DNA of 64,000 nucleotides from Chitinolyticbacter albus. GTDB lineage: Bacteria > Pseudomonadota > Gammaproteobacteria > Burkholderiales > Chitinibacteraceae. The notes below the pieces were generated by a model. That model did not search any database. It was not told the origin of the DNA and saw nothing but the letters and a program-made list of their open reading frames with translations. A program made the translations under genes and the position numbers. Of this stretch, positions 16,871 to 26,088 are shown piece by piece. Location of the stretch: contig NZ_JANBVF010000001.1 in assembly GCF_024437655.1 (NCBI RefSeq), positions 186,001 to 250,000 on the forward strand, given 5' to 3'. Each line of letters begins with the position of its first letter. The first letter of the stretch is position 1.

Positions 16871-17971
16871 ATGTCCGACGCCCCCTACTATATCGGTCTG
16901 ATGACCGGCACCAGCCTCGACGGCATCGATGCCGCGCTTGTCGACTTCACCACCGTTACACCTCGCCTCGTTGCCGCTCAGGGCCGTCCGCTACCGCAGT
17001 CATTGCGTAGTCGCCTGCAACGCCTGCAGGCTAGCAGCGACGACGAGCTGCATCTGGCGGCGCTCGCCGGCAACGAATTGGCCGACTGCTATGCCGAAGC
17101 AGTGCTGGCACTATTGCTGCGCGCCGGCGTCGATCCTGCCCACGTTGCGGCCATCGGCAACCATGGGCAAACGGTAAGGCATCGTCCGGAAGCCGGTTAC
17201 ACGGTACAACTGGGCAATCACGCGCGGCTGGCCGAACTCACCGGCATCAGCGTCGTAGGCGACTTCCGTTCCCGCGATGTGGCGGCCGGCGGCCAGGGCG
17301 CGCCGCTGGTACCCGCTTTTCACCAGGCTTTGTTCGCCGATCCGGCGCGGCACCGGGTGGTCGTCAATATCGGCGGTATCGCCAACCTGACCGATCTGCC
17401 GACACGTGCCGATGCCACGGGCTTCGATACCGGCCCGGGCAACGTGCTGCTCGACGCCTGGGTCGAGCTGCACCAGGGCCAGCGCTACGACAGCAACGGC
17501 CAGTGGGCTGCCACCGGCCAGGTGCTGGATGACCTCTTGGACGTGCTGCTCGCCGAATCCTACTTCCTGCTGCCCGCCCCCAAGAGTACGGGGCGCGATC
17601 TGTTCCATCTGCGTTGGCTGCAAGGCCGCCTTTCCGGTCGCCACGATGCCCCGCAGGATGTACAGGCCACGCTGGTGGCGCTGACGGTGCGTACCATCGC
17701 CGACGCCATCCTGTTGCAGGCGCCCGGCGTGGACGAGGTCTTTGTCTGCGGCGGCGGCGCGCACAATGCGCTGTTGATGCAGGGGCTGGCGACCGCTCTG
17801 CCGGGCATCGCCGTCTCGACGACAGCCCAACTCGGCGTAGACCCTGACTGGGTGGAGGCTTACGCCTTTGCCTGGCTGGCCCAACGCTGCGTGACGCGCC
17901 AGACTGGCAATCTGCCGCAGGTGACCGGCGCCAAGGGCGCGCGCGTGCTGGGTGCCATCTGGCCTGCATGA
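16871..17971 (+). CDS. anmK: anhydro-N-acetylmuramic acid kinase
   Basis: A 366-residue sugar kinase of the ASKHA fold. It converts imported 1,6-anhydro-MurNAc to MurNAc-6-phosphate in peptidoglycan recycling. Signature segments are YYIGLMTGTSLDGIDAALVD at the N-terminus, GDFRSRDVAAGGQGAPLVP, and VVNIGGIANLT followed by DTGPGN. Length is normal. A TACACT -10-like hexamer lies at 16827-16832. No terminator with a T-tract follows. Confidence 0.95.
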   Translation: MSDAPYYIGLMTGTSLDGIDAALVDFTTVTPRLVAAQGRPLPQSLRSRLQRLQASSDDELHLAALAGNELADCYAEAVLALLLRAGVDPAHVAAIGNHGQTVRHRPEAGYTVQLGNHARLAELTGISVVGDFRSRDVAAGGQGAPLVPAFHQALFADPARHRVVVNIGGIANLTDLPTRADATGFDTGPGNVLLDAWVELHQGQRYDSNGQWAATGQVLDDLLDVLLAESYFLLPAPKSTGRDLFHLRWLQGRLSGRHDAPQDVQATLVALTVRTIADAILLQAPGVDEVFVCGGGAHNALLMQGLATALPGIAVSTTAQLGVDPDWVEAYAFAWLAQRCVTRQTGNLPQVTGAKGARVLGAIWPA

Positions 17972-18006
17972 CGCGGCAAGCGTAATGCTGAACACACCGA
18001 ACAATC

Positions 18007-18072
18007 GGCCCCGCTGCGACACCTGACGCCTGCTGGAAACGAAATCGCGGGGCCATCACGCGCTTCGCGTGA
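18007..18072. repeat. two inverted repeats after anmK
   Basis: GGCCCCGC (18007-18014) pairs with GCGGGGCC (18047-18054), directly followed by a 7-bp hairpin, TCACGCG (18056-18062) with CGCGTGA (18066-18072). No T-tract follows. They lie in the 234-bp gap between anmK and the MFS gene and may fold in the anmK mRNA 3' end. Confidence 0.5.
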
Positions 18073-18205
18073 GTGCGCGCGAAGATCTAGATTCCGCCCC
18101 CAATTCGGGGAGCAGCAGACTGTCGAACAAGTGCGCGATGCGAGCTGGATACGCAACAAGCGGCGCTTGGGCTAGACTGTCGCCACCCCATCCAGCCAGG
18201 CCGTC

Positions 18206-20092
18206 ATGCACAAGCCCAACCAGTTCGACCTGTTTGCCTCGCGCCGCTTCCTGCCGCTGTTCGGCACGCAATTTCTCGGCGCCTTCAACGACAACCTGTT
18301 CAAGAACGCCTTCCTGGTGATGATCGCGTTCTTTGGCTTGTCCGCTGCGGGGCTCGACGCCAAGACACTGGTCAACGCGGCCGCAGGCATCTTCATCATC
18401 CCCTTCTTCCTGTTTTCCGCCTTCGCCGGGCAATTGGCTGAGAAGTACGACAAGGCGCGGCTGGCCCAGTGGATCAAGCTGCTGGAGATCGCGATCATGG
18501 TGCTGGCAGGCATCGGCTTCTACCAGAAGAATGCCGTCATCCTGTTCACCTGCCTGTTCCTGATGGGACTGCATTCCACGCTGTTCGGACCGCTGAAGTA
18601 TTCGGTGCTGCCGCAATACCTGAGGGAGGAGGAGCTGCTGGGTGGCAACGGCCTGATCGAGGCCGGCACCTTCATCGCCATCCTGCTCGGGCAGATCGCC
18701 GGCACGCTGATCATCCAGCACCAGCCGCACGGCGAGATGCTGATCGTCTATGCCTGCGTCGGCGTGGCGATCGCGGGCTGGCTGGCAAGCCGCGCGATGC
18801 CGCCTGCCGCGCCACCCGCGCCCGATATCAAAATCAACTGGAACGTGTTCGGTGAAACCTGGCACATCCTTAGCCACGTGCACCGCAACCGCACGGTATT
18901 CCATTCGCTGATGGGCATTTCCTGGTTCTGGTTCTTCGGCTCGGTCTACCTGACCCAGTTACCCGATCTCGCCCGCAATACCGTGGGCGGCAATCCCGGC
19001 GTCTACACCTTCCTGATCACGCTGTTCTCGGCCGGTGTCGGCATCGGTTCCACGCTGTGCGAGAAGTTGTCCGGCCGCAAGGTCGAGCTCGGCCTCGTGC
19101 CCTTCGGCTCGATCGGCATGAGCGTGTTCGGTATCGATCTCTATTTCGCGCTCTCCTCACTCGTGCCACCGACGCAGCTCTATGACCTGACCGGCTTTGT
19201 CGGCGTGGCCGCGCACTGGCGGGTGATGATCGACATCTTGCTGTTGGGCAGCTTCGGCGGCCTCTTCATCGTGCCGCTCTACGCGCTGGTACAGACGCGC
19301 ACCGAAAAAGCCTTTGTCTCGCGCGCGATCGCCGCCAACAACATCCTCAATTCGCTATTCATGGTGATCGCAGCCGGGATGTGCATTGCGCTGCTGAAAG
19401 CGGGACTCACGGTCGCCGGCTTGTTGCTGACCGTGTCGCTGATGAACATTGCCGTGGCGCTTTACATTTACACGCTGATCCCCGAATTCCTGATGCGCTT
19501 TCTGGTGTGGATCGCCACGCACACCTTGTACCGCGTGCGCCATCAGGGTCTGGACCATATCCCGGACGAAGGGCCGTGCGTACTGGTCTGCAACCACGTG
19601 AGCTTCATGGATGCGCTGATCATCGCCGGCGCGGTGCGCCGCCCGGTACGCTTCGTGATGGACCATCGCATCTTCAAGATCCCGGTGCTGAGTTTCATCT
19701 TCAAGACGGCGGGTGCCATCCCCATCGCCCCGGCCAAGGAAGACGCAGCGATGAAGGCCAAGGCGTTCGATCGGGTGGCCGAATACCTGGAAGCCGGTGA
19801 AGTGATCTGCATCTTTCCAGAGGGTGGCATTACGCGGGACGGCGCCATCCAGACATTCCGTCCCGGCATCGACGAGATCATCCGCCGCACACCGGTCCCC
19901 GTGGTGCCGATGGCGCTGCAAGGCCTGTGGGGCAGCTTCTTCAGCCGCAAGGATGGCGCCGCCATGATGAAATGGCCGCGCCGGGTCTGGTCGCGCATCG
20001 GCTTCGTGGTGGGCATGCCGGTTCCGGCAACTGCCGCGGGTTCCGTCGCGCTGGAACAGGAAGTGCGTACGCTGCGCGGCGACTGGGCCTGA
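18206..20092 (+). CDS. MFS transporter fused to PlsC-type acyltransferase (LplT-Aas-like)
   Basis: A 628-residue inner-membrane fusion. The first about 420 residues are a multi-pass MFS transporter resembling LplT (FASRRFLPLFGTQFLGAFND). From about 445 a PlsC-like acyltransferase follows, with the HX4D motif HVSFMD (His464, Asp469) and FPEGGITRDG. In E. coli LplT flips lysophospholipid inward and Aas re-acylates it. Here both steps appear in one protein, but the AMP-binding (acyl-ACP synthetase) domain of Aas is absent, so acyl-CoA or acyl-ACP must come from elsewhere. It stands alone. Confidence 0.88.
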   Translation: MHKPNQFDLFASRRFLPLFGTQFLGAFNDNLFKNAFLVMIAFFGLSAAGLDAKTLVNAAAGIFIIPFFLFSAFAGQLAEKYDKARLAQWIKLLEIAIMVLAGIGFYQKNAVILFTCLFLMGLHSTLFGPLKYSVLPQYLREEELLGGNGLIEAGTFIAILLGQIAGTLIIQHQPHGEMLIVYACVGVAIAGWLASRAMPPAAPPAPDIKINWNVFGETWHILSHVHRNRTVFHSLMGISWFWFFGSVYLTQLPDLARNTVGGNPGVYTFLITLFSAGVGIGSTLCEKLSGRKVELGLVPFGSIGMSVFGIDLYFALSSLVPPTQLYDLTGFVGVAAHWRVMIDILLLGSFGGLFIVPLYALVQTRTEKAFVSRAIAANNILNSLFMVIAAGMCIALLKAGLTVAGLLLTVSLMNIAVALYIYTLIPEFLMRFLVWIATHTLYRVRHQGLDHIPDEGPCVLVCNHVSFMDALIIAGAVRRPVRFVMDHRIFKIPVLSFIFKTAGAIPIAPAKEDAAMKAKAFDRVAEYLEAGEVICIFPEGGITRDGAIQTFRPGIDEIIRRTPVPVVPMALQGLWGSFFSRKDGAAMMKWPRRVWSRIGFVVGMPVPATAAGSVALEQEVRTLRGDWA

Positions 20093-20114
20093 CCAAGCAC
20101 AGGCCGCAACGACA

Positions 20115-20143
20115 AGGGGCGCCATGTGGCGCCCCTGTTTTTG
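20115..20143 (+). terminator. Rho-independent terminator
   Basis: A GC-rich stem (AGGGGCGCC with GGCGCCCCT, 20115-20136) with a tetraloop, then TGTTTTTG. It ends the MFS-acyltransferase transcript just before the convergent fimV end. Confidence 0.88.
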
Positions 20144-20154
20144 TCACTGTCGCT

Positions 20155-22188
20155 CTAGCGGTGCTTGATCGGAAACAACTTGTCCAGCCAGCGCAACGCA
20201 GTCTGGCGTTGTTCGAGGGTTCCGTTGTACAGCGTTTCCTCCAGCAAACGAAATACGCTGTTGTTCTCACCCTTGATCAAGAGTTCGGCCACCGGTTTGA
20301 GCACCGGATCGTCGCTCACGAACTCGGCCGGATCGACCTCGGCGCGTTCCATGCCTTGCTGGTTCACCTCGGTTGCGACCATAAAATCGGCCGGGCTGAA
20401 CAGCGGCTCTCCGCCGCTATCGACCGTCACCGCTTCGACTTCCTCCACCTCGCTGTCGGGCAACAGCGGCAACGCCGCGTCGGTGGTGATTTCCGCTGCA
20501 GGCAGCGGATCAAGATGGAATTCCAGGATCGACGGGGGGCCGGCGACGGTGACCGCCGTCAGGCTCGATAGCGCACTTGCAGGCTTCGCTTCCGGCATGC
20601 GCGGCGCCGCGACGGTATCCGTATCATCGATCACCTCGTAAAGCGGATTACCCGGATCGAGCTCGCGCCCCTGTGCCTGGACCTGCTGCCACAGCGCATC
20701 GCTGGCGAACTGCAGGCGGAACGCGACCGCACGCTCCTGGAATTGCTGCGTCATCTCGTTCTTGCGCAACACGTCAAAGAGCTTCATCCATAACGCAAGT
20801 GTGGTCGGATGCTGCTCGATCTCGTGCGACAGCAGGTTGACCGCCTGCTGCACCAGGCCGTGGTCGATCAGCAATTGCGCCTCTTCCGACACATTGCCGG
20901 GCAGCACCACATCGACTTCGTCGTTGTGCCAATCGTTGGCCATCTGCGCAATGTTGTGCGCCAGATCATGCATCCCGCTGCGCGGCATCACGGCGACTAC
21001 CGGGTCGCCAAGGCCCGTGCTCGGCCGCGCGGTCGTCGGTCCGAACCGTGGTTCCAGACTGGTGGCCAGCGAGAACGCTTCGAACTCCTCGGCATCACGG
21101 CGCTCACGCCAGCGCCAATAGGCGTAGCCACCGGGCAGCAGTACCAGCGCCAGCAATCCTGCCCAGATCCAGCTCCCCATGCCGTCAAACGAGCCGGGCT
21201 CGCCGGCTGCCGCTGTTTCTGCCTGCGCCGGCCGCGCCTTCAGCTGGGCCAGCTGCTTTTCCATCTGCGCGATCTGGTACTTGAGCTGCATCAGTTGTGC
21301 GGTCTGGTCATCGGACTCCAAGAGCAGCAGGTTCTCGCGCAGACGCAGACTCTCTTCCGGCGTCATGCTCGGCTGATGATCGAGGTTGAGTTCGGGGCTG
21401 GACAGCCGCAAGTGAAATTCACCCGAATCGCCTTGCGATCGCGGAGCAAGCCCGGCGGCTGATAACGCGCGTGGCGTGGGCAACGGTTCGATGCGCAATA
21501 CCGGCGCGGCATCCTGCGCCAACACCTGCCCCGCTTGCGGCGTAGCCGGGCGGCTGCGGGGCGACGGCAGGTTGACCGCCACGCCTGGATCGAGCCGGGC
21601 CCGCGAATTTTGCGGCAGATCGGGATTAAGACCATGCAGCTCGTCAATCAGCCAAGCCCGCTCCTGCTCGTCCCGCGGAAAGTAGCGCCGGGCGATCTGC
21701 TCGATGCTGTCGCCGGACTCGCTGCGCCAGACGCCGCCAAGCTCCGGCAGCGTGCGACGCACCGAGCGCGCAGCGGGGCGAGCCGAATCCCTTGGCGCCA
21801 CCACGGGGGCATAGCCGCGCGGGTCGAGCAGCAGCGTGTAATCGCGCTGGAACTCGCCGACCTCCCGCCCCGGACAGGCCAAGCGCACGGTGACATTGAG
21901 CACCGGCTCGTCTATGGTCTGGCTGCCCTGGATGTAAAGCTGTCCGTCTTCGTACAGCAGCTGCGCACGCAGCAGTTGCATCCCGTCCCCGTTGCCGGGA
22001 ACCAGGCGGAAACATCGCGTCGACAGCGATTCGTCTTCATCGACCGTGACGGCGATGCTGCCCTCGAAACGCTCGCCGAGCGCCGAACGCAGCTGCATGT
22101 CTCCCAAAGACGCGGCGGGCGCAGCCGTCACCCAACCTACGGCCATCAGCGACAGGGACAGGCGGGACGGAGAAACAGAAAAACGCAT
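20155..22188 (-). CDS. fimV: FimV/HubP-like polar pilus-assembly protein
   Basis: A 677-residue inner-membrane protein. It has a signal peptide, then the FimV N-terminal domain (LGDMQLRSALGERFEGSI). A LysM-like peptidoglycan-binding part follows (SGDSIEQIARRYFP), then a predicted coiled coil around the LRENLLLLESDDQTAQLMQLKYQ region. One membrane segment (about 336-357) precedes an acidic cytoplasmic part that ends in a short FimV C-terminal helical module (LLIKGENNSVFRLLEETLYNG begins it). FimV and HubP organise the cell pole and support type IV pilus assembly. The gene starts 31 bp after the pilU stop, so it is likely co-transcribed with pilT and pilU. Confidence 0.85.
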   Translation of the reverse strand: MRFSVSPSRLSLSLMAVGWVTAAPAASLGDMQLRSALGERFEGSIAVTVDEDESLSTRCFRLVPGNGDGMQLLRAQLLYEDGQLYIQGSQTIDEPVLNVTVRLACPGREVGEFQRDYTLLLDPRGYAPVVAPRDSARPAARSVRRTLPELGGVWRSESGDSIEQIARRYFPRDEQERAWLIDELHGLNPDLPQNSRARLDPGVAVNLPSPRSRPATPQAGQVLAQDAAPVLRIEPLPTPRALSAAGLAPRSQGDSGEFHLRLSSPELNLDHQPSMTPEESLRLRENLLLLESDDQTAQLMQLKYQIAQMEKQLAQLKARPAQAETAAAGEPGSFDGMGSWIWAGLLALVLLPGGYAYWRWRERRDAEEFEAFSLATSLEPRFGPTTARPSTGLGDPVVAVMPRSGMHDLAHNIAQMANDWHNDEVDVVLPGNVSEEAQLLIDHGLVQQAVNLLSHEIEQHPTTLALWMKLFDVLRKNEMTQQFQERAVAFRLQFASDALWQQVQAQGRELDPGNPLYEVIDDTDTVAAPRMPEAKPASALSSLTAVTVAGPPSILEFHLDPLPAAEITTDAALPLLPDSEVEEVEAVTVDSGGEPLFSPADFMVATEVNQQGMERAEVDPAEFVSDDPVLKPVAELLIKGENNSVFRLLEETLYNGTLEQRQTALRWLDKLFPIKHR

Positions 22189-22219
22189 CAGTTACCTTGG
22201 CCGTCTCGCGAATATGCGT

Positions 22220-23356
22220 TCAAACAATGTCCAGGTGATCGATCCCGGAGAGCACGTCGCGCTGCTTGGATTCGGACCCCTGCAATTTGATCTGCAGCCG
22301 CAAGTCGTTCACGGAATCGGCGTTGCGCAGCGCGTCTTCGTAGCTGATCTTGCCGGCCTCGTAGATGTCGAACAGGCTCTGGTCGAAGGTCTGCATGCCA
22401 AGCTCGCGCGACTTCTTCATGATTTCCTTGATCTCATGGACCTCGCCCTTGAAGATCAGATCGGAAATCAGCGGCGAATTGAGCATCACCTCGACCGCGG
22501 CAACACGCCCCTTGCCGGTTCGATGCGGCACCAGCCGCTGCGACACGAAGGCTTTCAGGTTGAGCGACAGATCCATCAGAAGCTGCGCGCGGCGCTCTTC
22601 GGGGAAGAAGTTGATGATACGGTCAAGCGCCTGGTTGGACGAGTTGGCGTGCAAGGTGGCCATGCACAGGTGACCGGTTTCGGCAAAGGCGATCGCGTAG
22701 TCCATGGTGTCGCGATCGCGGATCTCGCCGATCAGGATCACGTCCGGCGCTTGACGCAGCGTGTTCTTCAGCGCGGCGCCCCAGCTATCGGTATCGACGC
22801 CCACTTCGCGCTGCGTGACGATGCAATTCTTGTGCTCGTGCACATATTCGATCGGGTCTTCGATCGTGATGATGTGATCGTACGACGCCTCATTGCGATG
22901 GCCGATCATGGCAGCAAGCGAGGTCGACTTGCCCGACCCCGTGCCGCCCACGAAGATCACGAGGCCACGCTTGCTCATAGCGATGTCCTGCAGCACAGGC
23001 GGCAGTCCCAGCTCGCCCAGCTTGGGGATTTCGGAATTGATGGTCCGCAGCACCATACCGACCCGGCCTTGCTGCATGAAGGCGTTGACGCGAAAGCGCC
23101 CCAGATTGCCCGGGCTGATCGCGAAGTTACACTCCTTGCTGCCTTCGAACTCCTCGGCCTGGCGATCGTTCATGATCGAACGCGCCAGCTCCTTGGTATG
23201 TTGCGCCGTCAGCACCTGCGGCGACACCGGAGTGACCCTGCCATCGATCTTCATCGCCGGTGGGAAATCGGCGGTGATAAAGAGATCGGACGCGCCCTTG
23301 GCGCGCATGTGGCGCAGGAGATCCTGCATGAATTTGGCTGCCTGCTCTTTTTCCAT
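22220..23356 (-). CDS. pilU: type IV pilus retraction ATPase PilU
   Basis: A 378-residue hexameric secretion-type ATPase. It has Walker A (GGTGSGKSTSL), the Asp and His boxes (TIEDPIEYVHEHK, ETGHLCMATLHANSSNQA) and the AIRNLI-region replaced by PLISDLIFKGEVHEIK, typical of PilU rather than PilT. PilU assists PilT in retracting the pilus under load. It lies 61 bp after pilT and 31 bp before fimV. Confidence 0.95.
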   Translation of the reverse strand: MEKEQAAKFMQDLLRHMRAKGASDLFITADFPPAMKIDGRVTPVSPQVLTAQHTKELARSIMNDRQAEEFEGSKECNFAISPGNLGRFRVNAFMQQGRVGMVLRTINSEIPKLGELGLPPVLQDIAMSKRGLVIFVGGTGSGKSTSLAAMIGHRNEASYDHIITIEDPIEYVHEHKNCIVTQREVGVDTDSWGAALKNTLRQAPDVILIGEIRDRDTMDYAIAFAETGHLCMATLHANSSNQALDRIINFFPEERRAQLLMDLSLNLKAFVSQRLVPHRTGKGRVAAVEVMLNSPLISDLIFKGEVHEIKEIMKKSRELGMQTFDQSLFDIYEAGKISYEDALRNADSVNDLRLQIKLQGSESKQRDVLSGIDHLDIV

Positions 23357-23417
23357 CGCCCTGACCGTTGTGTATCGGTTTATCCGTTATACGCGTTGAG
23401 ATGAGCCTGCGCCGGAC

Positions 23418-24461
23418 TCAACCCTTGAAATTATCCGGAATGGCGGCCTTGGTGCGCGCCTCGGCCAACGAGACCACATTACGCTGCACCAGCGTCTGCA
23501 GGCTCTGATCGAGCGTCTGCATGCCAAACTGGCTACCAGTCTGGATCGACGAGTACATTTGCGCGATCTTGTTCTCGCGGATCAGGTTACGGATGGCGGG
23601 GATGCCGATCATGATCTCGTGCGCAGCCACGCGGCCCTGCCCGTCCTTGGTCTTGAGCAGCGTCTGTGAGATCACTGCGCGCAGCGATTCGGACAACATC
23701 GCACGCACCATTTCCTTCTCCGCCGCCGGGAACACGTCAACCACCCGGTCTATGGTCTTGGCCGCCGAGCTGGTGTGCAAGGTACCGAACACCAAGTGAC
23801 CGGTTTCAGCAGCAGTCAGCGCCAGCCGGATCGTTTCCAGATCGCGCATTTCGCCGACCAGGATCACATCCGGATCCTCGCGCAGCGACGAGCGCAGCGC
23901 GTTGGAGAAGCTCAGCGTATGCGGCCCGACCTCGCGCTGGTTGATCAGGCACTTCTTCGATTGGTGCACGAATTCGATTGGATCCTCCACCGTGAGGATG
24001 TGACCGTACTCGTTTTCGTTGATGTAATTGACCATCGCCGCAAGCGTGGTCGACTTGCCCGAGCCGGTGGGGCCCGTCACCAGCACCAGACCACGCGGGT
24101 TCTCAGCGATGTCCTGGAATACCTTGGGCGAATTCAGCTCTTCGAGCGTCAGCACCTTGGACGGAATGGTCCGGAATACGGCCCCCGCACCGCGGTTCTG
24201 CACGAAGGCATTGACGCGAAAACGTGCGAGGTTAGGAATCTCGAACGAGAAATCCGCCTCCAGCGTATCCTCGTACACCTTGCGCTGGCCGTCGTTCATG
24301 ATGTCGTACACCATGTCGTGCACGTCCTTGTGCTCCAGCGGCGGCAGATTGATGCGGCGCACATCGCCGTGCACCCGGATCATGGGCGGCAGACCGGAGG
24401 AAAGGTGCAAATCGGAGGCCTTGTTCTTGACGGCGAAGGCCAAGAGTTCAGAGATTTCCAT
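23418..24461 (-). CDS. pilT: type IV pilus retraction ATPase PilT
   Basis: A 347-residue hexameric ATPase that depolymerises the pilus for twitching motility. Motifs seen: Walker A (GPTGSGKSTTLAAM), LTVEDPIEFVHQSK, GETGHLVFGTLHT-like ETGHLVFGTLHTSSA, and the PilT-specific AIRNLIRE signature needed for retraction. It is divergent from yggS across 95 bp, the conserved pilT/yggS arrangement of many proteobacteria. Confidence 0.97.
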   Translation of the reverse strand: MEISELLAFAVKNKASDLHLSSGLPPMIRVHGDVRRINLPPLEHKDVHDMVYDIMNDGQRKVYEDTLEADFSFEIPNLARFRVNAFVQNRGAGAVFRTIPSKVLTLEELNSPKVFQDIAENPRGLVLVTGPTGSGKSTTLAAMVNYINENEYGHILTVEDPIEFVHQSKKCLINQREVGPHTLSFSNALRSSLREDPDVILVGEMRDLETIRLALTAAETGHLVFGTLHTSSAAKTIDRVVDVFPAAEKEMVRAMLSESLRAVISQTLLKTKDGQGRVAAHEIMIGIPAIRNLIRENKIAQMYSSIQTGSQFGMQTLDQSLQTLVQRNVVSLAEARTKAAIPDNFKG

Positions 24462-24556
24462 TTATAATTTTGTCCTTCGGCAAGGCGCCGCAAGCTGGGC
24501 AATCGGCACTGCAAGGGGCTAGAAATCTAGGGCCGGCGTGCAATTCTCGGGGCATT

Positions 24557-25243
24557 ATGGCAACGATTTTTACGACGTGGCAAGGCGTGAAGGCCCGTAT
24601 GGGAGTGGCGCAACGACAAGCGCGCCGCGGCAATGGCGCAGTGCATCTGCTCGCCGTCAGCAAGACCTTTCCCGCCGCATCGGTACGCGAGCTTTATGCA
24701 TTGGGGCAACGCGCCTTTGGTGAGAACTACGTGCAGGAACTCGTTTCCAAAGCTGCGGAGCTGGCCGATCTGGACGAGATCGAATGGCATTTCATCGGCC
24801 CATTGCAAAGCAACAAGACCCGCCCAGTGGCTGAAATCGCCAGCTGGGTGCATACGGTGGATCGCTTGAAGATCGCTGAGCGGCTGTCCGTGCAGCGGCG
24901 CGAAACAACGCCGCCGCTCAATGTCTGCATCCAGGTCAATGTGTCCGGCGAGGCCAGTAAATCGGGGGTCGCTCCCACCGAGGCAGCGGCGCTGGTCCGG
25001 GCGGTGGCTCGCTTGCCGCGGCTGCGGGTGCGTGGGCTGATGTGCATCCCGGAACCGACCGGCGACGACGAGCGGCTTGCTGCGCAATTTGCAACACTGC
25101 GTGGTTTGAAAGAACAACTGGAGCGCGAAGGGATCGCGCTCGATACGCTGTCCATGGGCATGTCATCCGACCTGGAAATCGCGATCCGGGAAGGCGCCAC
25201 CATGGTGCGCGTGGGTACGGCGCTATTTGGCGCACGAAACTGA
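24557..25243 (+). CDS. yggS: YggS-family pyridoxal-phosphate homeostasis protein
   Basis: A 228-residue fold-type III PLP-binding barrel without known catalytic activity; the family balances vitamin B6 and amino-acid pools. Visible are the PLP lysine (LLAVSKTFPA), FGENYVQELVSK, WHFIGPLQSNKTR and LSMGMSSDLEIAIREGATMVRVGTALFG-type C-terminal blocks. The ATG at 24557 was chosen because the preceding 29 codons do not resemble the family. It heads yggS-proC-yggT-yggU. Confidence 0.94.
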   Translation: MATIFTTWQGVKARMGVAQRQARRGNGAVHLLAVSKTFPAASVRELYALGQRAFGENYVQELVSKAAELADLDEIEWHFIGPLQSNKTRPVAEIASWVHTVDRLKIAERLSVQRRETTPPLNVCIQVNVSGEASKSGVAPTEAAALVRAVARLPRLRVRGLMCIPEPTGDDERLAAQFATLRGLKEQLEREGIALDTLSMGMSSDLEIAIREGATMVRVGTALFGARN

Positions 25244-25263
25244 ATACGTAGAAGGGGAACGCG

Positions 25264-26079
25264 ATGAAAATCAGCTTTATCGGTGGCGGCAACATGGCGA
25301 GCGCCATGCTGGGCGGCATGCTGGGCCAGGGTTTCGCGGCCAGCGAAATCCATGTGGTCGATCCGGACGAAGCCCAGCGCGCCCAACTCGCCGCGCAATA
25401 CGGCGTGAGCGTCGCCGAGCCCGGCACGACGCTGCCGCACAGCGACGTTATCGTGCTGGCAGTCAAGCCCCAGCAACTGAAGGCGGTCGCCCAGGAGATC
25501 GCGGCGGCGGCGGGCCAGTCGCTCGTCATCTCGATCGCAGCGGGCATCCGCGCCGATACGCTGTCGCGCTGGCTGGGTGGCCACACCCATATCGTGCGGG
25601 TGATGCCCAATACCCCGGCGCTGGTGCAGGCCGGGATTTCCGGCGCCTATGCCATGGCGGGTGTCGATACCGCCGGCCGGGCGCTCGCGGAGCGCATCCT
25701 CGCTTCGATCGGTGAAGTGGTGTGGGTGGCGCAAGAGAGCGAGATCGACGGCATCACCGCAATCTCCGGCAGCGGTCCGGCCTACGTGTTCTATTTCATG
25801 GAAGCGCTGCAAGCGGCGGCGCGCGCGCAGGGCTTCGAGACCGAAACCGCACGCAAGCTCGCTTACCAGACCTTTGCCGGCGCCGTGAAACTCGCGCTCG
25901 CCAGCGACGACGACGCGGCCACGCTGCGCACCAAGGTCACCAGCAAGGGGGGCACGACCGAGCGCGCGATCAATGCCTTCGAGACCAGCCAGCTGCGCGC
26001 CACCATCATTGCCGCCGCGTCCGCCGCCGCCGCGCGTTCGCGCGAGCTGGGCGACGAGCTGGGCCGGGATGTGGACTGA
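25264..26079 (+). CDS. proC: pyrroline-5-carboxylate reductase
   Basis: A 271-residue NAD(P)H-dependent enzyme that makes proline from pyrroline-5-carboxylate. The Rossmann start FIGGGNMASAMLGGML and the C-terminal P5CR signature (SGSGPAYVFYFMEAL, then TSKGGTTERAI) are clear. GAAGGGGAA gives a strong ribosome site. It sits 20 bp after yggS and 9 bp before yggT, so an operon is likely. Confidence 0.97.
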   Translation: MKISFIGGGNMASAMLGGMLGQGFAASEIHVVDPDEAQRAQLAAQYGVSVAEPGTTLPHSDVIVLAVKPQQLKAVAQEIAAAAGQSLVISIAAGIRADTLSRWLGGHTHIVRVMPNTPALVQAGISGAYAMAGVDTAGRALAERILASIGEVVWVAQESEIDGITAISGSGPAYVFYFMEALQAAARAQGFETETARKLAYQTFAGAVKLALASDDDAATLRTKVTSKGGTTERAINAFETSQLRATIIAAASAAAARSRELGDELGRDVD

Positions 26080-26088
26080 GGAGCCGGT

